Assembly: GCF_019746015.1 (NCBI RefSeq) | Contig: NZ_JAIESM010000009.1 | Span: forward strand, 57,857-121,856 | DNA: 64,000 nucleotides | Origin: Sphingomonas sp. | Lineage (GTDB): Bacteria; Pseudomonadota; Alphaproteobacteria; Sphingomonadales; Sphingomonadaceae | Reading direction: 5' to 3' | Part shown: positions 1 through 8,615 of the stretch, piece after piece | Layout of the letters: each line of letters opens with the position of its first letter | Position numbering within the stretch: the stretch's first letter is position 1 | Program-made: the position numbers and the translations under genes | Notes under the pieces: generated by a model | The model's database searches: none | What the model was told of the DNA's origin: nothing | The model's input: the letters and a program-made list of their open reading frames with translations, nothing else

Positions 1-989
1 AGCACGGCGGCGAACCGGTCCAGCTCCTCGCGCTGAAGCGGACGACGATAGAGATCCCGATGCTCCGCCACCACCGGCCGCTGCGCCCGCCCGGCCGCCG
101 CCTTCAGCGCCAGCACCGCATCGCGCGCCGCCTCCGCCGCATAGACGCGCGTGCCAAGCGACAGCGCAAAGGTGCCCAGCCCCGCAAACAGATCGGCAAC
201 CACGCCCTTTGCCGCCAGCACCTCGCCCAGCGCCTCCTGCGCAGCCGCAAGCAGCGCCGCCTCCCCCTCCAGCGTCGGCTGCAGGAACGCGTCGTGCGGC
301 AGCGGCACGGCAACGCCACCCAGCGTGATGGTCGCCCCGACCGGCTCCCACCGCACCTCCGGCCCCAGCCCGGTGTCGAGCGACAGCCGGGCAAGGCCGT
401 GCGCCCCGGCAAAGTCGGTCAGCGCCTGGGTGCTGGCCAGATCGTCGGCGCTGACACCGTGGAGCAGCAGGTCGATGCCCTGATCGGCGCGCGTCATCAC
501 CACGTCCGCCCGGCGGCGCGGCGGCAGCAAGGTGCCGAGCAGGCGGCGGAGCGGCGCGATGAGGGCGGCGAGATCGGGCGCCAGCACCGGGCATTGCTTC
601 AGGTCGACGAGGCGGTGGCTGCCACGCTCGCTATATCCCAACACGACGCCGCCGCGCCGCTCGGCATGGAGCCGCGCGCGCCGCCGGCTGGCGGGTGGGG
701 AGAGAATCGCCGGCCGCACGGTGGCAGTCAGCCCCTGCGCCGCCAGCGCGCCCAGCACCCGGTCGCGCACGAAATCAGCATAGGCCGCGTCGTTCAGGTG
801 CTGAAGGTCACAGCCGCCGCAGCCGGGGAAATGGCGGCACGGCGGCGCCTGGTGCGCGGGGCCGGGCACGATGCTGCCATCGGCCAGCACCCGGTCGCCC
901 GGCGCGGCGAGCGGGACATGGCGGCCATCCGCCGTCACGCCCTCGCCCCGCGCGGCGACGCGGACAATCTCTGCCCCCTCCCCGCTCAT
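1..989 (-). CDS. RlmD/RumA-type 23S rRNA (uracil-5-)-methyltransferase, partial at window edge
   Basis: Class I SAM-dependent RNA methyltransferase of the RlmD/RumA type, expected to make 5-methyluridine in rRNA. Seen: an N-terminal RNA-binding region, a CRHFPGCGGC motif (Cys51, 57 and 60 from the ATG) and KQCPVL (Cys133), which together match the [4Fe-4S] ligands of RumA enzymes, then the SAM loop DLFAGLGTF near residues 266-274. The catalytic Cys/Glu region lies beyond base 1, so the C-terminus is missing. The ATG at 989 is the natural family start, but the upstream NnrD frame reads into it with no stop codon. The substrate position in rRNA cannot be told from sequence. Confidence 0.88.
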   Translation of the reverse strand, partial: MSGEGAEIVRVAARGEGVTADGRHVPLAAPGDRVLADGSIVPGPAHQAPPCRHFPGCGGCDLQHLNDAAYADFVRDRVLGALAAQGLTATVRPAILSPPASRRRARLHAERRGGVVLGYSERGSHRLVDLKQCPVLAPDLAALIAPLRRLLGTLLPPRRRADVVMTRADQGIDLLLHGVSADDLASTQALTDFAGAHGLARLSLDTGLGPEVRWEPVGATITLGGVAVPLPHDAFLQPTLEGEAALLAAAQEALGEVLAAKGVVADLFAGLGTFALSLGTRVYAAEAARDAVLALKAAAGRAQRPVVAEHRDLYRRPLQREELDRFAAV

Positions 990-2357
990 GCGGCCCCCCC
1001 GCGCGGCCGACAGCGCGCGCGCCAGATCGTCGGCAATGAACGCCGCGCCCAGCCGCCGCGCCGCCTGATTGTGGAGCCAGACGCCGGCCGCCGCCGCTGC
1101 GACCGGATCGACCGCCGCCGCCAGTTGCGCGGCGATCGCGCCGGCCAGCACGTCTCCGGTGCCGGCAGTGGAGAGCCAGGGCGAACCGGCGCCGACGCGC
1201 ACCGCGCCACCCGGCGCCGCGATCACCGTGTCGGCGCCCTTGAACACGATGGTGGCGCGGGCGGCAGCAGCGGCGTGGCGCGCGGCGTCGATCTTGCTGC
1301 CGGCAGGCGTGCCGAACAGCGCGGCGAACTCGCCGGCATGCGGGGTCAGCACCACCGGCGCGGTGCGCGCGGCAAGCTCGGCCGGCGTGACCAGATGGAG
1401 CGCGTCGCCATCGATCAGCAGCGGGTGCGCCGTGGCAAGTGCCGCCGCCAGCCGGGCGCGCGCCGCTTCGTCAAGGCCCAGCCCCGGCCCCACCACCAGC
1501 GCGCCGATACGGGGGTCGGCCAGTGCGTCCTCAGCCCAAGCGCGCCGGACGAGTGCCGCCGGCCCCGCGCCGCTGCCCCCCAGCAGCAGCGCATAGCCCG
1601 CGCCCGCCCGCAGCGCCGCCTCCGCCGCCAGCGTCGCGGCGCCCGGCATCGCGCCGGCAATCACCGCCACCATGCCGCGCGCATATTTGTGCGCCGCAGG
1701 TCCCGGCGCGGCGAGCGCTGGCGGGGCGAGCACCGCAGCATCACTGTCCGCCGCAATGCCGATATCGACCACGCGCACTGCGCCGCACGCTTCTGCGCCC
1801 GGCTGGAGCAGATGCGCGGGCTTCAGCGCCCCCAGCGCCAGCGTCAGGTCGAACATCGGCACGGGCGACAGCAGCGCCCCGTCATCGCTCGCCACGCCGC
1901 TGGGCAGGTCGACCGCGATGCGATAGCGCGCCGCCGCCGCCAGCATCGCCAGCGGTGTGCTGAGCGCCGTGTCGAGCGGGCGGGCAAGGCCGGTGCCGAA
2001 CAGCGCATCGACCAGCACCGGCGCGGCCGCTGCGGTGGCGATGGGCTCCACCGGCCCGGTCCAGCCGGCGCGGGCGGCGCGGGCAGCGTCGCTCACCGGG
2101 TCGGCGCTTGCTGCCACGCGCACATCGCGCCCCGCCGCCGCCAGCAACTGCGCGGCGACATAGCCATCGCCGCCATTATTGCCCGGGCCGCACAGGATCA
2201 GCACCGGCGCCGTCGTCAGCCGCTGCACCCAGGCGGCAATGCCGGCGCCGGCGCGCGCCATCAGGCCGCTCACGCTGGTGCCGGCCGCGATGGCCCGGTC
2301 CTCGGCGGCGCGCATCGCCGCCGCCGTCAGCAGCGGCAGCCCATCGAGTGACGTCAT
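990..2357 (-). CDS. nnrD/nnrE: Bifunctional NAD(P)H-hydrate epimerase / ADP-dependent dehydratase, no stop codon before the next gene
   Basis: Repairs damaged NADHX/NADPHX in the cytoplasm. The N-terminal YjeF_N-like epimerase domain carries GPGNNGGDGY at residues 57-66 and DLPSGV near 150. The C-terminal ribokinase-like dehydratase has TPHAGEF at 338-344 and AGTGDVLAG at 398-406, the ATP/ADP-binding glycine motif. The ATG at 2357 overlaps the upstream lipoprotein stop (ATGA). A codon-by-codon reading shows no stop after residue 456; the frame continues straight into the methyltransferase ATG at 989. A C7 run at 994-1000 lies exactly where the stop would be expected; six Cs would give an ATGA overlap. 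It is therefore either a real fusion or a one-base indel. Confidence 0.9.
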
Positions 2358-2752
2358 GAAGCCGGCTTGGCAGCCTTTACCGTTGCCGGCAAGCGATAGC
2401 GGTCACCGCCCAGCGCGACCTCGATCTGGTCCTGGCCGACGATAGTGACCTTGGCCGGTTCGGCGCCGTCGGCGGCAATCACGCCGCGCCCGTCGCTGGT
2501 CACCAGCAGCCGGTGAAAGCCGCCATCGGGGTGGCTGATGGTCAGCAACAGGCCCTGTTTCGCGCTGATCCGGTCGAGCGTGCACACCCGCGCGAAACTG
2601 GCCGAACCGGCGCGGGCGCACAGGATGCGCCCCTCGTCATCGGCGGCGGCGCCCTGCTGTGCCTCGGCCTTGGCGAGCGAGCCTGACGGCGCATCGGCCG
2701 TGCCACAGGCGGCAAGCAGCAGGATCGGCACGATCGGGAACAGATGTCGCAT
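2354..2752 (-). CDS. Small putative lipoprotein
   Basis: A 132-residue protein of unknown function. It begins with a hydrophobic signal (MRHLFPIVPILLLAACG) ending in a clear lipobox LAAC, so it should be lipidated and held at the envelope. The rest is a soluble domain with a cysteine pair (ILCARAG, RVCTLD) and predicted beta strands (VTIVGQDQIEVALGGDRYRL). The frame is open upstream, but the lipobox start at 2752 is the sensible one. Its stop overlaps the nnrE/nnrD start by four bases (ATGA), suggesting translational coupling. No family was recognised. Confidence 0.75.
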   Translation of the reverse strand: MRHLFPIVPILLLAACGTADAPSGSLAKAEAQQGAAADDEGRILCARAGSASFARVCTLDRISAKQGLLLTISHPDGGFHRLLVTSDGRGVIAADGAEPAKVTIVGQDQIEVALGGDRYRLPATVKAAKPAS

Positions 2753-2780
2753 GGAGGAGACATACGCTGCCCGCACCCCC

Positions 2781-3515
2781 TCACGCCAGTTGCGTAACCA
2801 TATTTTCCAGCAGCTTGGCCAGGATTTCGGCCCAGCGTGAGACAGCGGCCGGGCTGGCAATCTCGTTGTTGCGCAGCTCGACCGAGAAGCTGGCAATGCC
2901 GTTGCCCTCACCATGCCGGTTGAGCGTCGCGTTCAGGAGGCGGCCGGAATAGGGCTGATTGTCACCCGTCTCGAAACCGGCGGCGCGCAGCCCGTCAATC
3001 GCCAGCCGCGCCGCGCGCACATCGCGGTTGTAGAGGATGCCGACCGGCCAGGGGCGCGGATCGCCGCCCGTCTCCAGCGCGGGGGTGAAGCTGTGGATGG
3101 CGACCAGCAGCCGGGGCCGGTGCCGCGCGATCGCCGCTGCCACCCCGGCATGATAGGGGGCATGGAACGCCGCGATGCGCGCCAGCCGGTCGGCCCCCGC
3201 ATTGCCGGGAATGGCATGGCCGTCGCTGGCGAGCGGGATCAGGCCGGGATGGTCCGCCTGCCGGTGCAAGTCGATCACCAGGCGGGAGACCTGCCCCAGC
3301 ACCGCCGGCGCGCCCAGCCGCGCGGCCAGCGCCTCGGTCAGCGCGGCGGCGCCCAGATCAACCGCGATATGCCTGTCGAGCAGCGCGGGCGCGATGCCCA
3401 GGTCGATGCCCGCCGGCACGCTGTTCACCGCATGGTCGCAGATCAGCAGCACCGGGCCCTGCCCGGCGATCAGCCTTGGCCCGATGGGGCCGGCGAAGGG
3501 CGGTGACACGGCCAC
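2781..3515 (-). CDS. N-formylglutamate amidohydrolase family protein
   Basis: A 244-residue metal-dependent hydrolase-like protein of the N-formylglutamate amidohydrolase (HutG-like) family. Family features seen: LLICDHAVNSVP near residues 24-35, RLVIDLHR around 77-84, LVAIHSFTP near 137-145 and FSVELRNNEI near the C-terminus; these supply the His/Asp/Glu residues typical of the fold. No histidine-utilisation genes lie nearby, so the substrate is uncertain. In sphingomonads such orphan members are common. It lies upstream of the lipoprotein on the same strand with a gap under 30 bases, consistent with co-transcription. Confidence 0.85.
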   Translation of the reverse strand: MAVSPPFAGPIGPRLIAGQGPVLLICDHAVNSVPAGIDLGIAPALLDRHIAVDLGAAALTEALAARLGAPAVLGQVSRLVIDLHRQADHPGLIPLASDGHAIPGNAGADRLARIAAFHAPYHAGVAAAIARHRPRLLVAIHSFTPALETGGDPRPWPVGILYNRDVRAARLAIDGLRAAGFETGDNQPYSGRLLNATLNRHGEGNGIASFSVELRNNEIASPAAVSRWAEILAKLLENMVTQLA

Positions 3516-3685
3516 CGCCCTTTACGCCTTGATGATGCCCGGGGTGCGGGGACCACCAACGGACGGGCCGCGCGAGGCGACGGATCCGCTCGACAACCGG
3601 CTACGCAAGACCGATGCCAGACCCCTAAATAGCTGATTCGGAGCGGCAAGGCGCGGGGCAATTCCCGGCGCGGGACGGCAAACTG
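3516..3685. other. Non-coding gap between ispE and the amidohydrolase gene
   Basis: No credible gene, tRNA, terminator with a T-run, or strong promoter was seen in this 170-base gap. All open frames here are extensions or shadows of neighbours. It could hold the amidohydrolase promoter. Confidence 0.4.
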
Positions 3686-4513
3686 TCACGCCAGTGCCGA
3701 TTCGAGACACCACCAGCCCGGCTGCGCCGCCCGGATGCTGGCGGCGCCCGCCCGGCGCGCGGCAACGCTGTCGAACAGCGCGAAACAGGTGGCGCCGGAG
3801 CCCGACATCCGCGCCAGCACCACCCCGGGCAGCGCGGCAAGGGCGGCCAGCACATCGTCGATGCCGGGCGCCAGCGCGCGCGCGGGCGGCTCCAGATCGT
3901 TGCGCCCGGCCCGGGCGGCGGCGAGCGCGTCGCCCTGCGCCAGCGGCCCGCGATCCACCCCGTCCCAAGCCTTGAACACCGCCGCCGTCGATACCGCGAC
4001 GCCCGGATTGACCAGCAGCACCGGCACGGCCGTAACACCCGCAATCGGCACCAGCTGCTCGCCCTTGCCGGTGCCGATCGCGGTGCGGCCGAGCAGGCAG
4101 GCGGGCACATCCGCGCCCAGCCTCTCGGCAATCGCAAACAGGCGCGGGTCGTCCACCGCCACCCCGCTCAGCCGGGCAAGCGCGCGCAGCGTCGCCGCTG
4201 CGTCGGCCGATCCGCCGCCAATGCCGCTCGCCACCGGCAGATGCTTGTCGAGCGTGATCGCCCAGCCCTGCCCGGTGGCGAATACCGCCTCGAACGCGTC
4301 GCGCGCGCGGGTGACGAGATTGTCATCGCCCGCCAGCAGCGCGGCGAACGGCCCGGTCATCGCAAAGCCGTTGGCAGGGGCGGGCGCCACCGAAACGCGG
4401 TCGCCATCCTCCAGAAACGCGAACAGCGTTTCCAGATCGTGATAGCCATCGGCGCGGCGGCGGCGGACGTGCAGCGCCAGGTTGATCTTGGCCGGGGCGG
4501 TTTCGGTCAGCAT
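3686..4513 (-). CDS. ispE: 4-diphosphocytidyl-2-C-methyl-D-erythritol kinase
   Basis: GHMP kinase of the MEP isoprenoid pathway; it phosphorylates CDP-methylerythritol. The N-terminus ETAPAKINLALHV is the family signature, with the GHMP ATP loop PVASGIGGGSADAAAT around residues 88-103 and the C-terminal MSGSGATCFALF loop. Length of about 275 residues fits the family. The ATG at 4513 shares one base with the stop of the TPR gene (TGATG), which fixes the start although the frame is open upstream. The coupling implies a polycistronic unit ETF-QO, TPR protein, ispE. Confidence 0.96.
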   Translation of the reverse strand: MLTETAPAKINLALHVRRRRADGYHDLETLFAFLEDGDRVSVAPAPANGFAMTGPFAALLAGDDNLVTRARDAFEAVFATGQGWAITLDKHLPVASGIGGGSADAAATLRALARLSGVAVDDPRLFAIAERLGADVPACLLGRTAIGTGKGEQLVPIAGVTAVPVLLVNPGVAVSTAAVFKAWDGVDRGPLAQGDALAAARAGRNDLEPPARALAPGIDDVLAALAALPGVVLARMSGSGATCFALFDSVAARRAGAASIRAAQPGWWCLESALA

Positions 4514-6117
4514 CAGTTGGCGCCCGGGCCGCCGTCCAGCTTGGCGGCGATCCGGGTGGAATCGCGGCCCTCGGCCACGATGGCGGCCGCCTGCCATGCA
4601 TAGCGCGCCTCGAACCGGCGGCCGAGCGACCAGTAGACATCGCCCAGATGCTCGTTGATGATCGCATTGTCGGGCGAAGCCATTGCCGCGCGTTCCATCA
4701 GCGGCAGCGCGCGCGCCGCGTCCCCACCCAGAAAATAGGCCCAGGCCAGCGAATCGAGGATCGAGGGGCTGTCCGGCTTCAGTGCCACCGCGCGTTCCAG
4801 CATCGCCCGCGCCGCGCGCATGTCGCCGCCATGTTCCAGCCGGGCATAGCCCAGATAGTTGAGCGCAATCGGCTGATCGGGCGCCAGTTCCACCGCGCGT
4901 TCGAGCAGCGGCTCCGCCTCGCGCCAGCGCCCGGCGCGTTCCAGCGCGCCGCCCTGTTGCAGATAAAGCGCCCAGCTCGCCGCGCGGCCGGCGCGGGTGA
5001 TTGCCCGGGCATAGGCATCGGCCGCCTCGCCCTCGCGCCCGGCCTTGGCGAGCAGATCGCCCAGCCGCTGCGCATCCTCGGCATCGCCCTGTGCCCCGCC
5101 GGCGGCGGCCATGGCAATCGCCAGTGCCTCGTCCAGCCGCCCGGCATCGTCGAGCAGGTCGATCCGCCGCGCGCGTGCCTCGGCCGCATAGGGGCCGTCA
5201 CCTGCCACCCGGTCGAGCGCGGCGAGCGCCGGCGCGAACGCCCCTTGCGCGCCCAGCGTCTGCGCCAGCAGCAGCCGCGCGGGATCGTTGCCCGGCTCCA
5301 CCATCAGCGCGGCGCGCGCCACCACCACGCCCAGCGGCCCGGCGCGTGCCGCCTCCAGATCCTCCGCCAGCCGCGCCATCAACCGTGCGAGGCCAAAGGA
5401 CAGGCCCAGCTTTGCCGGCGCTGCGTCCGAGCCGGCCCCGGCAACATCGCTGCCGACCAGTTCATCGGCCGCCGTACGCTTGCCCTGCGCCACCAGCAGC
5501 CGCGCCGCCGCCAGGCGCAGGTCGAACCCCTGCCCCCCCGGCGATTGCGCGCGCAGCACGGCGAGCCCCGCCTCGCTGCGCCCGCGCGCGATGTCGATCA
5601 GTGCCGCCGCCTCCAGCGCATAGCGGCGGCCAAGGCCATCGCCCGGCGTCTTCATCAGCGCGGCCGAGGCACCTTCGGGATCACTCTCATAGGTAATCCA
5701 CGCACGCAGCGGCGCGACTAGAAAGCCCAGCGGCCCGGCGGTCATCCGGGTGAGCGCCGCCTGCGCCGCCACCCGGTCACCCCGGCGCGCCGCGGCAGCC
5801 AGCGCGATCAGGGCAGTGTCGGCCGGCGCGACGCCTGCCTTTTCCAGCACTGCTGCGGCCCGCAGCGCCAGTGTCTCGTCCCCCGCTTCCAGCGCGGCGC
5901 GATAGGCGCGAATGGCGATCACGGCGCTGTCCGGCTGGCTGGCGAGCGCCTGTGCATAGCCGGCCGCCGCCGCCGCATCCGCCCCGTCCGCATCGGCGGC
6001 GCGCGCGCGGACATAGGCGGCCAGATCGCGCGGTCCATCGGCCAGCGCCGGCGTCGCCAGCGTGGTTGCGATCAGCGCGAGCGCGAGGTGGCTACATGTT
6101 CGGGTAATTGGGGCCAC
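4513..6117 (-). CDS. Exported tetratricopeptide repeat protein
   Basis: About 534 residues, very Ala-rich, with a signal peptide (hydrophobic stretch SHLALALIATTLATPALA) and then repeated helix pairs. TPR-like consensus units are clearest in the C-terminal third, such as LNYLGYARLEHGGDMRAARA and ILDSLAWAYFLGGDAARALP. It probably acts in the periplasm as a scaffold. A GTG at 6117 is chosen because GGAGG lies a few bases upstream; a GTG at 6123 is the alternative. Both overlap the 3' end of the ETF-QO gene. Partners are unknown. Confidence 0.82.
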   Translation of the reverse strand: MAPITRTCSHLALALIATTLATPALADGPRDLAAYVRARAADADGADAAAAAGYAQALASQPDSAVIAIRAYRAALEAGDETLALRAAAVLEKAGVAPADTALIALAAAARRGDRVAAQAALTRMTAGPLGFLVAPLRAWITYESDPEGASAALMKTPGDGLGRRYALEAAALIDIARGRSEAGLAVLRAQSPGGQGFDLRLAAARLLVAQGKRTAADELVGSDVAGAGSDAAPAKLGLSFGLARLMARLAEDLEAARAGPLGVVVARAALMVEPGNDPARLLLAQTLGAQGAFAPALAALDRVAGDGPYAAEARARRIDLLDDAGRLDEALAIAMAAAGGAQGDAEDAQRLGDLLAKAGREGEAADAYARAITRAGRAASWALYLQQGGALERAGRWREAEPLLERAVELAPDQPIALNYLGYARLEHGGDMRAARAMLERAVALKPDSPSILDSLAWAYFLGGDAARALPLMERAAMASPDNAIINEHLGDVYWSLGRRFEARYAWQAAAIVAEGRDSTRIAAKLDGGPGAN

Positions 6118-7750
6118 CGCCACCCTCCGGCACCACCCAGTTGATGTTCTGCGTCGGGTCTTTGATGTCGCACGTCTTGCAGTGGACGCAGTTCTGCGCG
6201 TTGATAACGAAGCGCGGCTCGCCGGTGTCCTGCCCGACAATCTCGTACACGCCGGCCGGGCAGTAACGCTGCGCCGGCTCATCGAACATCGGCAGGTCAT
6301 AGGAGACCGGGATCGCCGGGTCCTTCAGCTGCAGATGAACCGGCTGGTCCTCCTCATGATTGGTGTTGGAGAGGAAGACGGACGACAGCCGGTCGAAGGT
6401 CAGCACGCCATCGGGCTTGGGATAATCCGGCTTCTTGACCAGATCCTGCCGCCACAGCCCTTCATGGTCTGGGTGGTGGTGCATGGTGAAGGGCAGGCGC
6501 ACGCCCAGATATTCCAGCCACATGTTGACGCCGGCCAGTGCGGTGCCCAGGAAATCGCCGAAGCGCTTCACCAGCGGCACGACGTTGCGCACCAGCCGCA
6601 GCTCCTTTTCCACCCAGCTGTTCTGATAGGCGGTCACATAATCGTGCAGCTCGTCGCCGGCGCGCTGTGCGGCGATGGCATCGACGGCGGCCTCGGCGGC
6701 CATCATCGCGCTCTTCATCGCGGTGTGGGTGCCCTTGATGCGCGGCACGTTCAGGAAGCCGGCCGAACAGCCGATAAGCGCGCCGCCCGGGAACACCAGC
6801 CTGGGCACCGATTGCCAGCCGCCATCGTTGATCGCGCGCGCGCCATAGGAGACGCGCTTGCCGCCCTTCAGGATGGCGGCAATGGCCGGGTGCGTCTTCC
6901 ACCGCTGCATTTCCTGAAACGGTGAGACATGCGGATTGGTGTAGTTGAGCCAGGTGACGAAGCCGAGCGCGACCTGGCCATTGGCCTGGTGATAGAGAAA
7001 GCCGCCGCCGTTCGACCCGGTTTCGCTGAGCGGCCAGCCCTGGGTGTGGATCACCCGCCCCGGCGCGTGCAGCGCGGGGTCGATATCCCACAGTTCCTTG
7101 ATCCCGATTCCATAGACTTGGGGGTCGCTGTTCGCGCGCAGATTGAACTTTGCCGCCAGCTGCTTGGTCAGGTGGCCACGCGCCCCTTCGGCAAAGAAGG
7201 TGTATTTGGCGTGCAGTTCGAGGCCCGGCTGATAATCGCCCTTGCGCGTGCCGTCGCGCGCCACGCCCATGTCGCCGGTGGCAACGCCGCGAACGCCGCC
7301 GGCATCGTCATACAGGATTTCGGCTGCCGCAAAGCCGGGGAAGATTTCCACGCCCAGGTTTTCCGCCTCGCCCGCCAGCCACCGGCACAGGCTGCCCAGG
7401 CTGCCGGTATAGGTGCCGTGGTTGTTCATGAACGGCGGCAACAGGATGTGCGGCATCTCGATCTTCGAACGCGCGCCCAGCACCCAGTGCTGATTGTCGT
7501 TCACCGGCACTTCCGCCAGCGGGCAGCCGCGCGTCCGCCAGTCGGGGATCAGCTCGTCCAGCGCCTTGGGGTCGATGACCGCGCCCGACAGGATGTGCGC
7601 GCCGACTTCGGAACCTTTCTCGATGACGCACACCGACAGGTCGAGTTCCTTTTCGGCGGCCGCCTGTTTCAGCCGGATCGCCGCACTCAGCCCCGCCGGG
7701 CCCGCCCCCACGATCACCACGTCATAGGGCATCGACTCGCGTTCGCTCAT
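6092..7750 (-). CDS. Electron transfer flavoprotein-ubiquinone oxidoreductase
   Basis: Membrane-associated flavoprotein that passes electrons from ETF (fatty-acid and amino-acid oxidation) to ubiquinone. Seen: the FAD dinucleotide fold VVIVGAGPAGLSAA at the N-terminus, the ETF-QO central region (FAEGARGHLTKQL; PGGALIGCSAGFLNVPRIKG), and a C-terminal [4Fe-4S] domain with YCPAGVYE and NCVHCKTCDIKDP. About 552 residues, the normal length. The ATG at 7750 (MSERESMPYD) is preferred over upstream in-frame codons since homologous proteins begin close to the FAD fold. Confidence 0.97.
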   Translation of the reverse strand: MSERESMPYDVVIVGAGPAGLSAAIRLKQAAAEKELDLSVCVIEKGSEVGAHILSGAVIDPKALDELIPDWRTRGCPLAEVPVNDNQHWVLGARSKIEMPHILLPPFMNNHGTYTGSLGSLCRWLAGEAENLGVEIFPGFAAAEILYDDAGGVRGVATGDMGVARDGTRKGDYQPGLELHAKYTFFAEGARGHLTKQLAAKFNLRANSDPQVYGIGIKELWDIDPALHAPGRVIHTQGWPLSETGSNGGGFLYHQANGQVALGFVTWLNYTNPHVSPFQEMQRWKTHPAIAAILKGGKRVSYGARAINDGGWQSVPRLVFPGGALIGCSAGFLNVPRIKGTHTAMKSAMMAAEAAVDAIAAQRAGDELHDYVTAYQNSWVEKELRLVRNVVPLVKRFGDFLGTALAGVNMWLEYLGVRLPFTMHHHPDHEGLWRQDLVKKPDYPKPDGVLTFDRLSSVFLSNTNHEEDQPVHLQLKDPAIPVSYDLPMFDEPAQRYCPAGVYEIVGQDTGEPRFVINAQNCVHCKTCDIKDPTQNINWVVPEGGGGPNYPNM

Positions 7751-7834
7751 CACTCTCTCCGCCATCACTTTTTCGGCTGTCCCGCCACTCGTCGCGCCGG
7801 GACCACTGACTGTCCGCTTGGGCGTGCCCAATTA

Positions 7835-7864
7835 TTGACCCGGCCGTCAACCTCGGACTCTAGT
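7835..7864 (+). promoter_or_regulatory. Candidate sigma-70-type promoter for the UDG-fold gene
   Basis: TTGACC at 7835-7840 and TCTAGT at 7859-7864 with an 18-base spacer. The -10 box ends only seven bases before the ATG at 7872, so the message would be nearly or fully leaderless, matching the absence of a Shine-Dalgarno sequence. Confidence 0.4.
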
Positions 7865-7871
7865 CTGACCG

Positions 7872-8615
7872 ATGGGGCTTGAACAGAAAATCGATCCGGC
7901 GCTGGCCGCCAGCATGCTCGACTGGTGGCGGCTGGCCGGCGTCGACACGCTGGTGGACGAGGGGCCGCGCAACTGGCTGGAGGCGCCGGCGGCCCCGGTT
8001 CGCACCCCGGCGGCGCGGGTGCAGACCACCCCCGCCGCCCCGGCCGCGCTACCCGAAATGCTGCCGGACACGCTCGATGCCTTCATCGCCTGGCGGCTGG
8101 GCGACGCAGCGCCAGAGGCCGGCTGGCCCGGCGCGCGCGTGGCGCCGCTGGGGATGGCGGGGGCCGCGCTGATGGTCGTCATCGACTGCCCCGAGCGTGA
8201 CGATGCCGAGCAGCTGCTGGGCGGCGCGGCGGGCCAGCTGTTCGACCGGATGATGGCGGCAATCGGCCGCACCCGCGCCGATCTGTATCTCGCCAGCATG
8301 GCGGCGGTGGCGCCGGCGTCAGGGCGGATGCCCGCGTCCGCCGACCCGCGCTTTGCCACGCTGCTGCGCCACCATGTCGCGCTGGTCGCCCCGCGCCGGC
8401 TGCTGGTGATGGGCAATGCGGCGAGCCGTGCCCTGCTGGGGATGGACGCCCTTCAGGCGCGCGGGACTTTACGCGCCATTAACCATATCGGCGGAGAAAT
8501 GACGGTGGCCCCGCAGGCAGTTGTGACCTTTTCGCCGCGCTTCCTGCTGGAGCGGCCCGCCGCCAAGGCGGAGGCGTGGAAGGACCTGCAATTGCTGAAC
8601 GGAGGCTGGGCATGA
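7872..8615 (+). CDS. Uracil-DNA glycosylase-superfamily protein lacking Fe-S cysteines
   Basis: A 247-residue protein aligning by eye to the family 4/5 UDG fold: the AAGQLFDRMMAAIG segment, LLVMGNAASRALLG, and a C-terminal block (TFSPRFLLERP, AEAWKDLQLL) matching the usual YHPxxLLRxP...WxDLxxL ending. The four cysteines that hold the [4Fe-4S] cluster in family 4 are absent (one Cys in VVIDCPERD), and the motif-C His is replaced (FSP instead of HP). A 60-residue Ala/Pro-rich linker follows the N-terminus. The fold call is fairly safe; glycosylase activity is doubtful. Its stop overlaps the transglycosylase start (ATGA). Confidence 0.75.
   Translation: MGLEQKIDPALAASMLDWWRLAGVDTLVDEGPRNWLEAPAAPVRTPAARVQTTPAAPAALPEMLPDTLDAFIAWRLGDAAPEAGWPGARVAPLGMAGAALMVVIDCPERDDAEQLLGGAAGQLFDRMMAAIGRTRADLYLASMAAVAPASGRMPASADPRFATLLRHHVALVAPRRLLVMGNAASRALLGMDALQARGTLRAINHIGGEMTVAPQAVVTFSPRFLLERPAAKAEAWKDLQLLNGGWA

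Noticed and set aside
60..2351. 763-residue open frame on the plus strand, rich in Arg, Gln, His and Pro
   Set aside because: Antisense shadow of nnrE/nnrD and the methyltransferase; composition is typical of reverse frames in GC-rich DNA and no motifs are seen.
3516..3685. Possible tRNA or small gene in the gap
   Set aside because: No T-loop (GTTCGA-like) with matching acceptor stem, no credible ORF.
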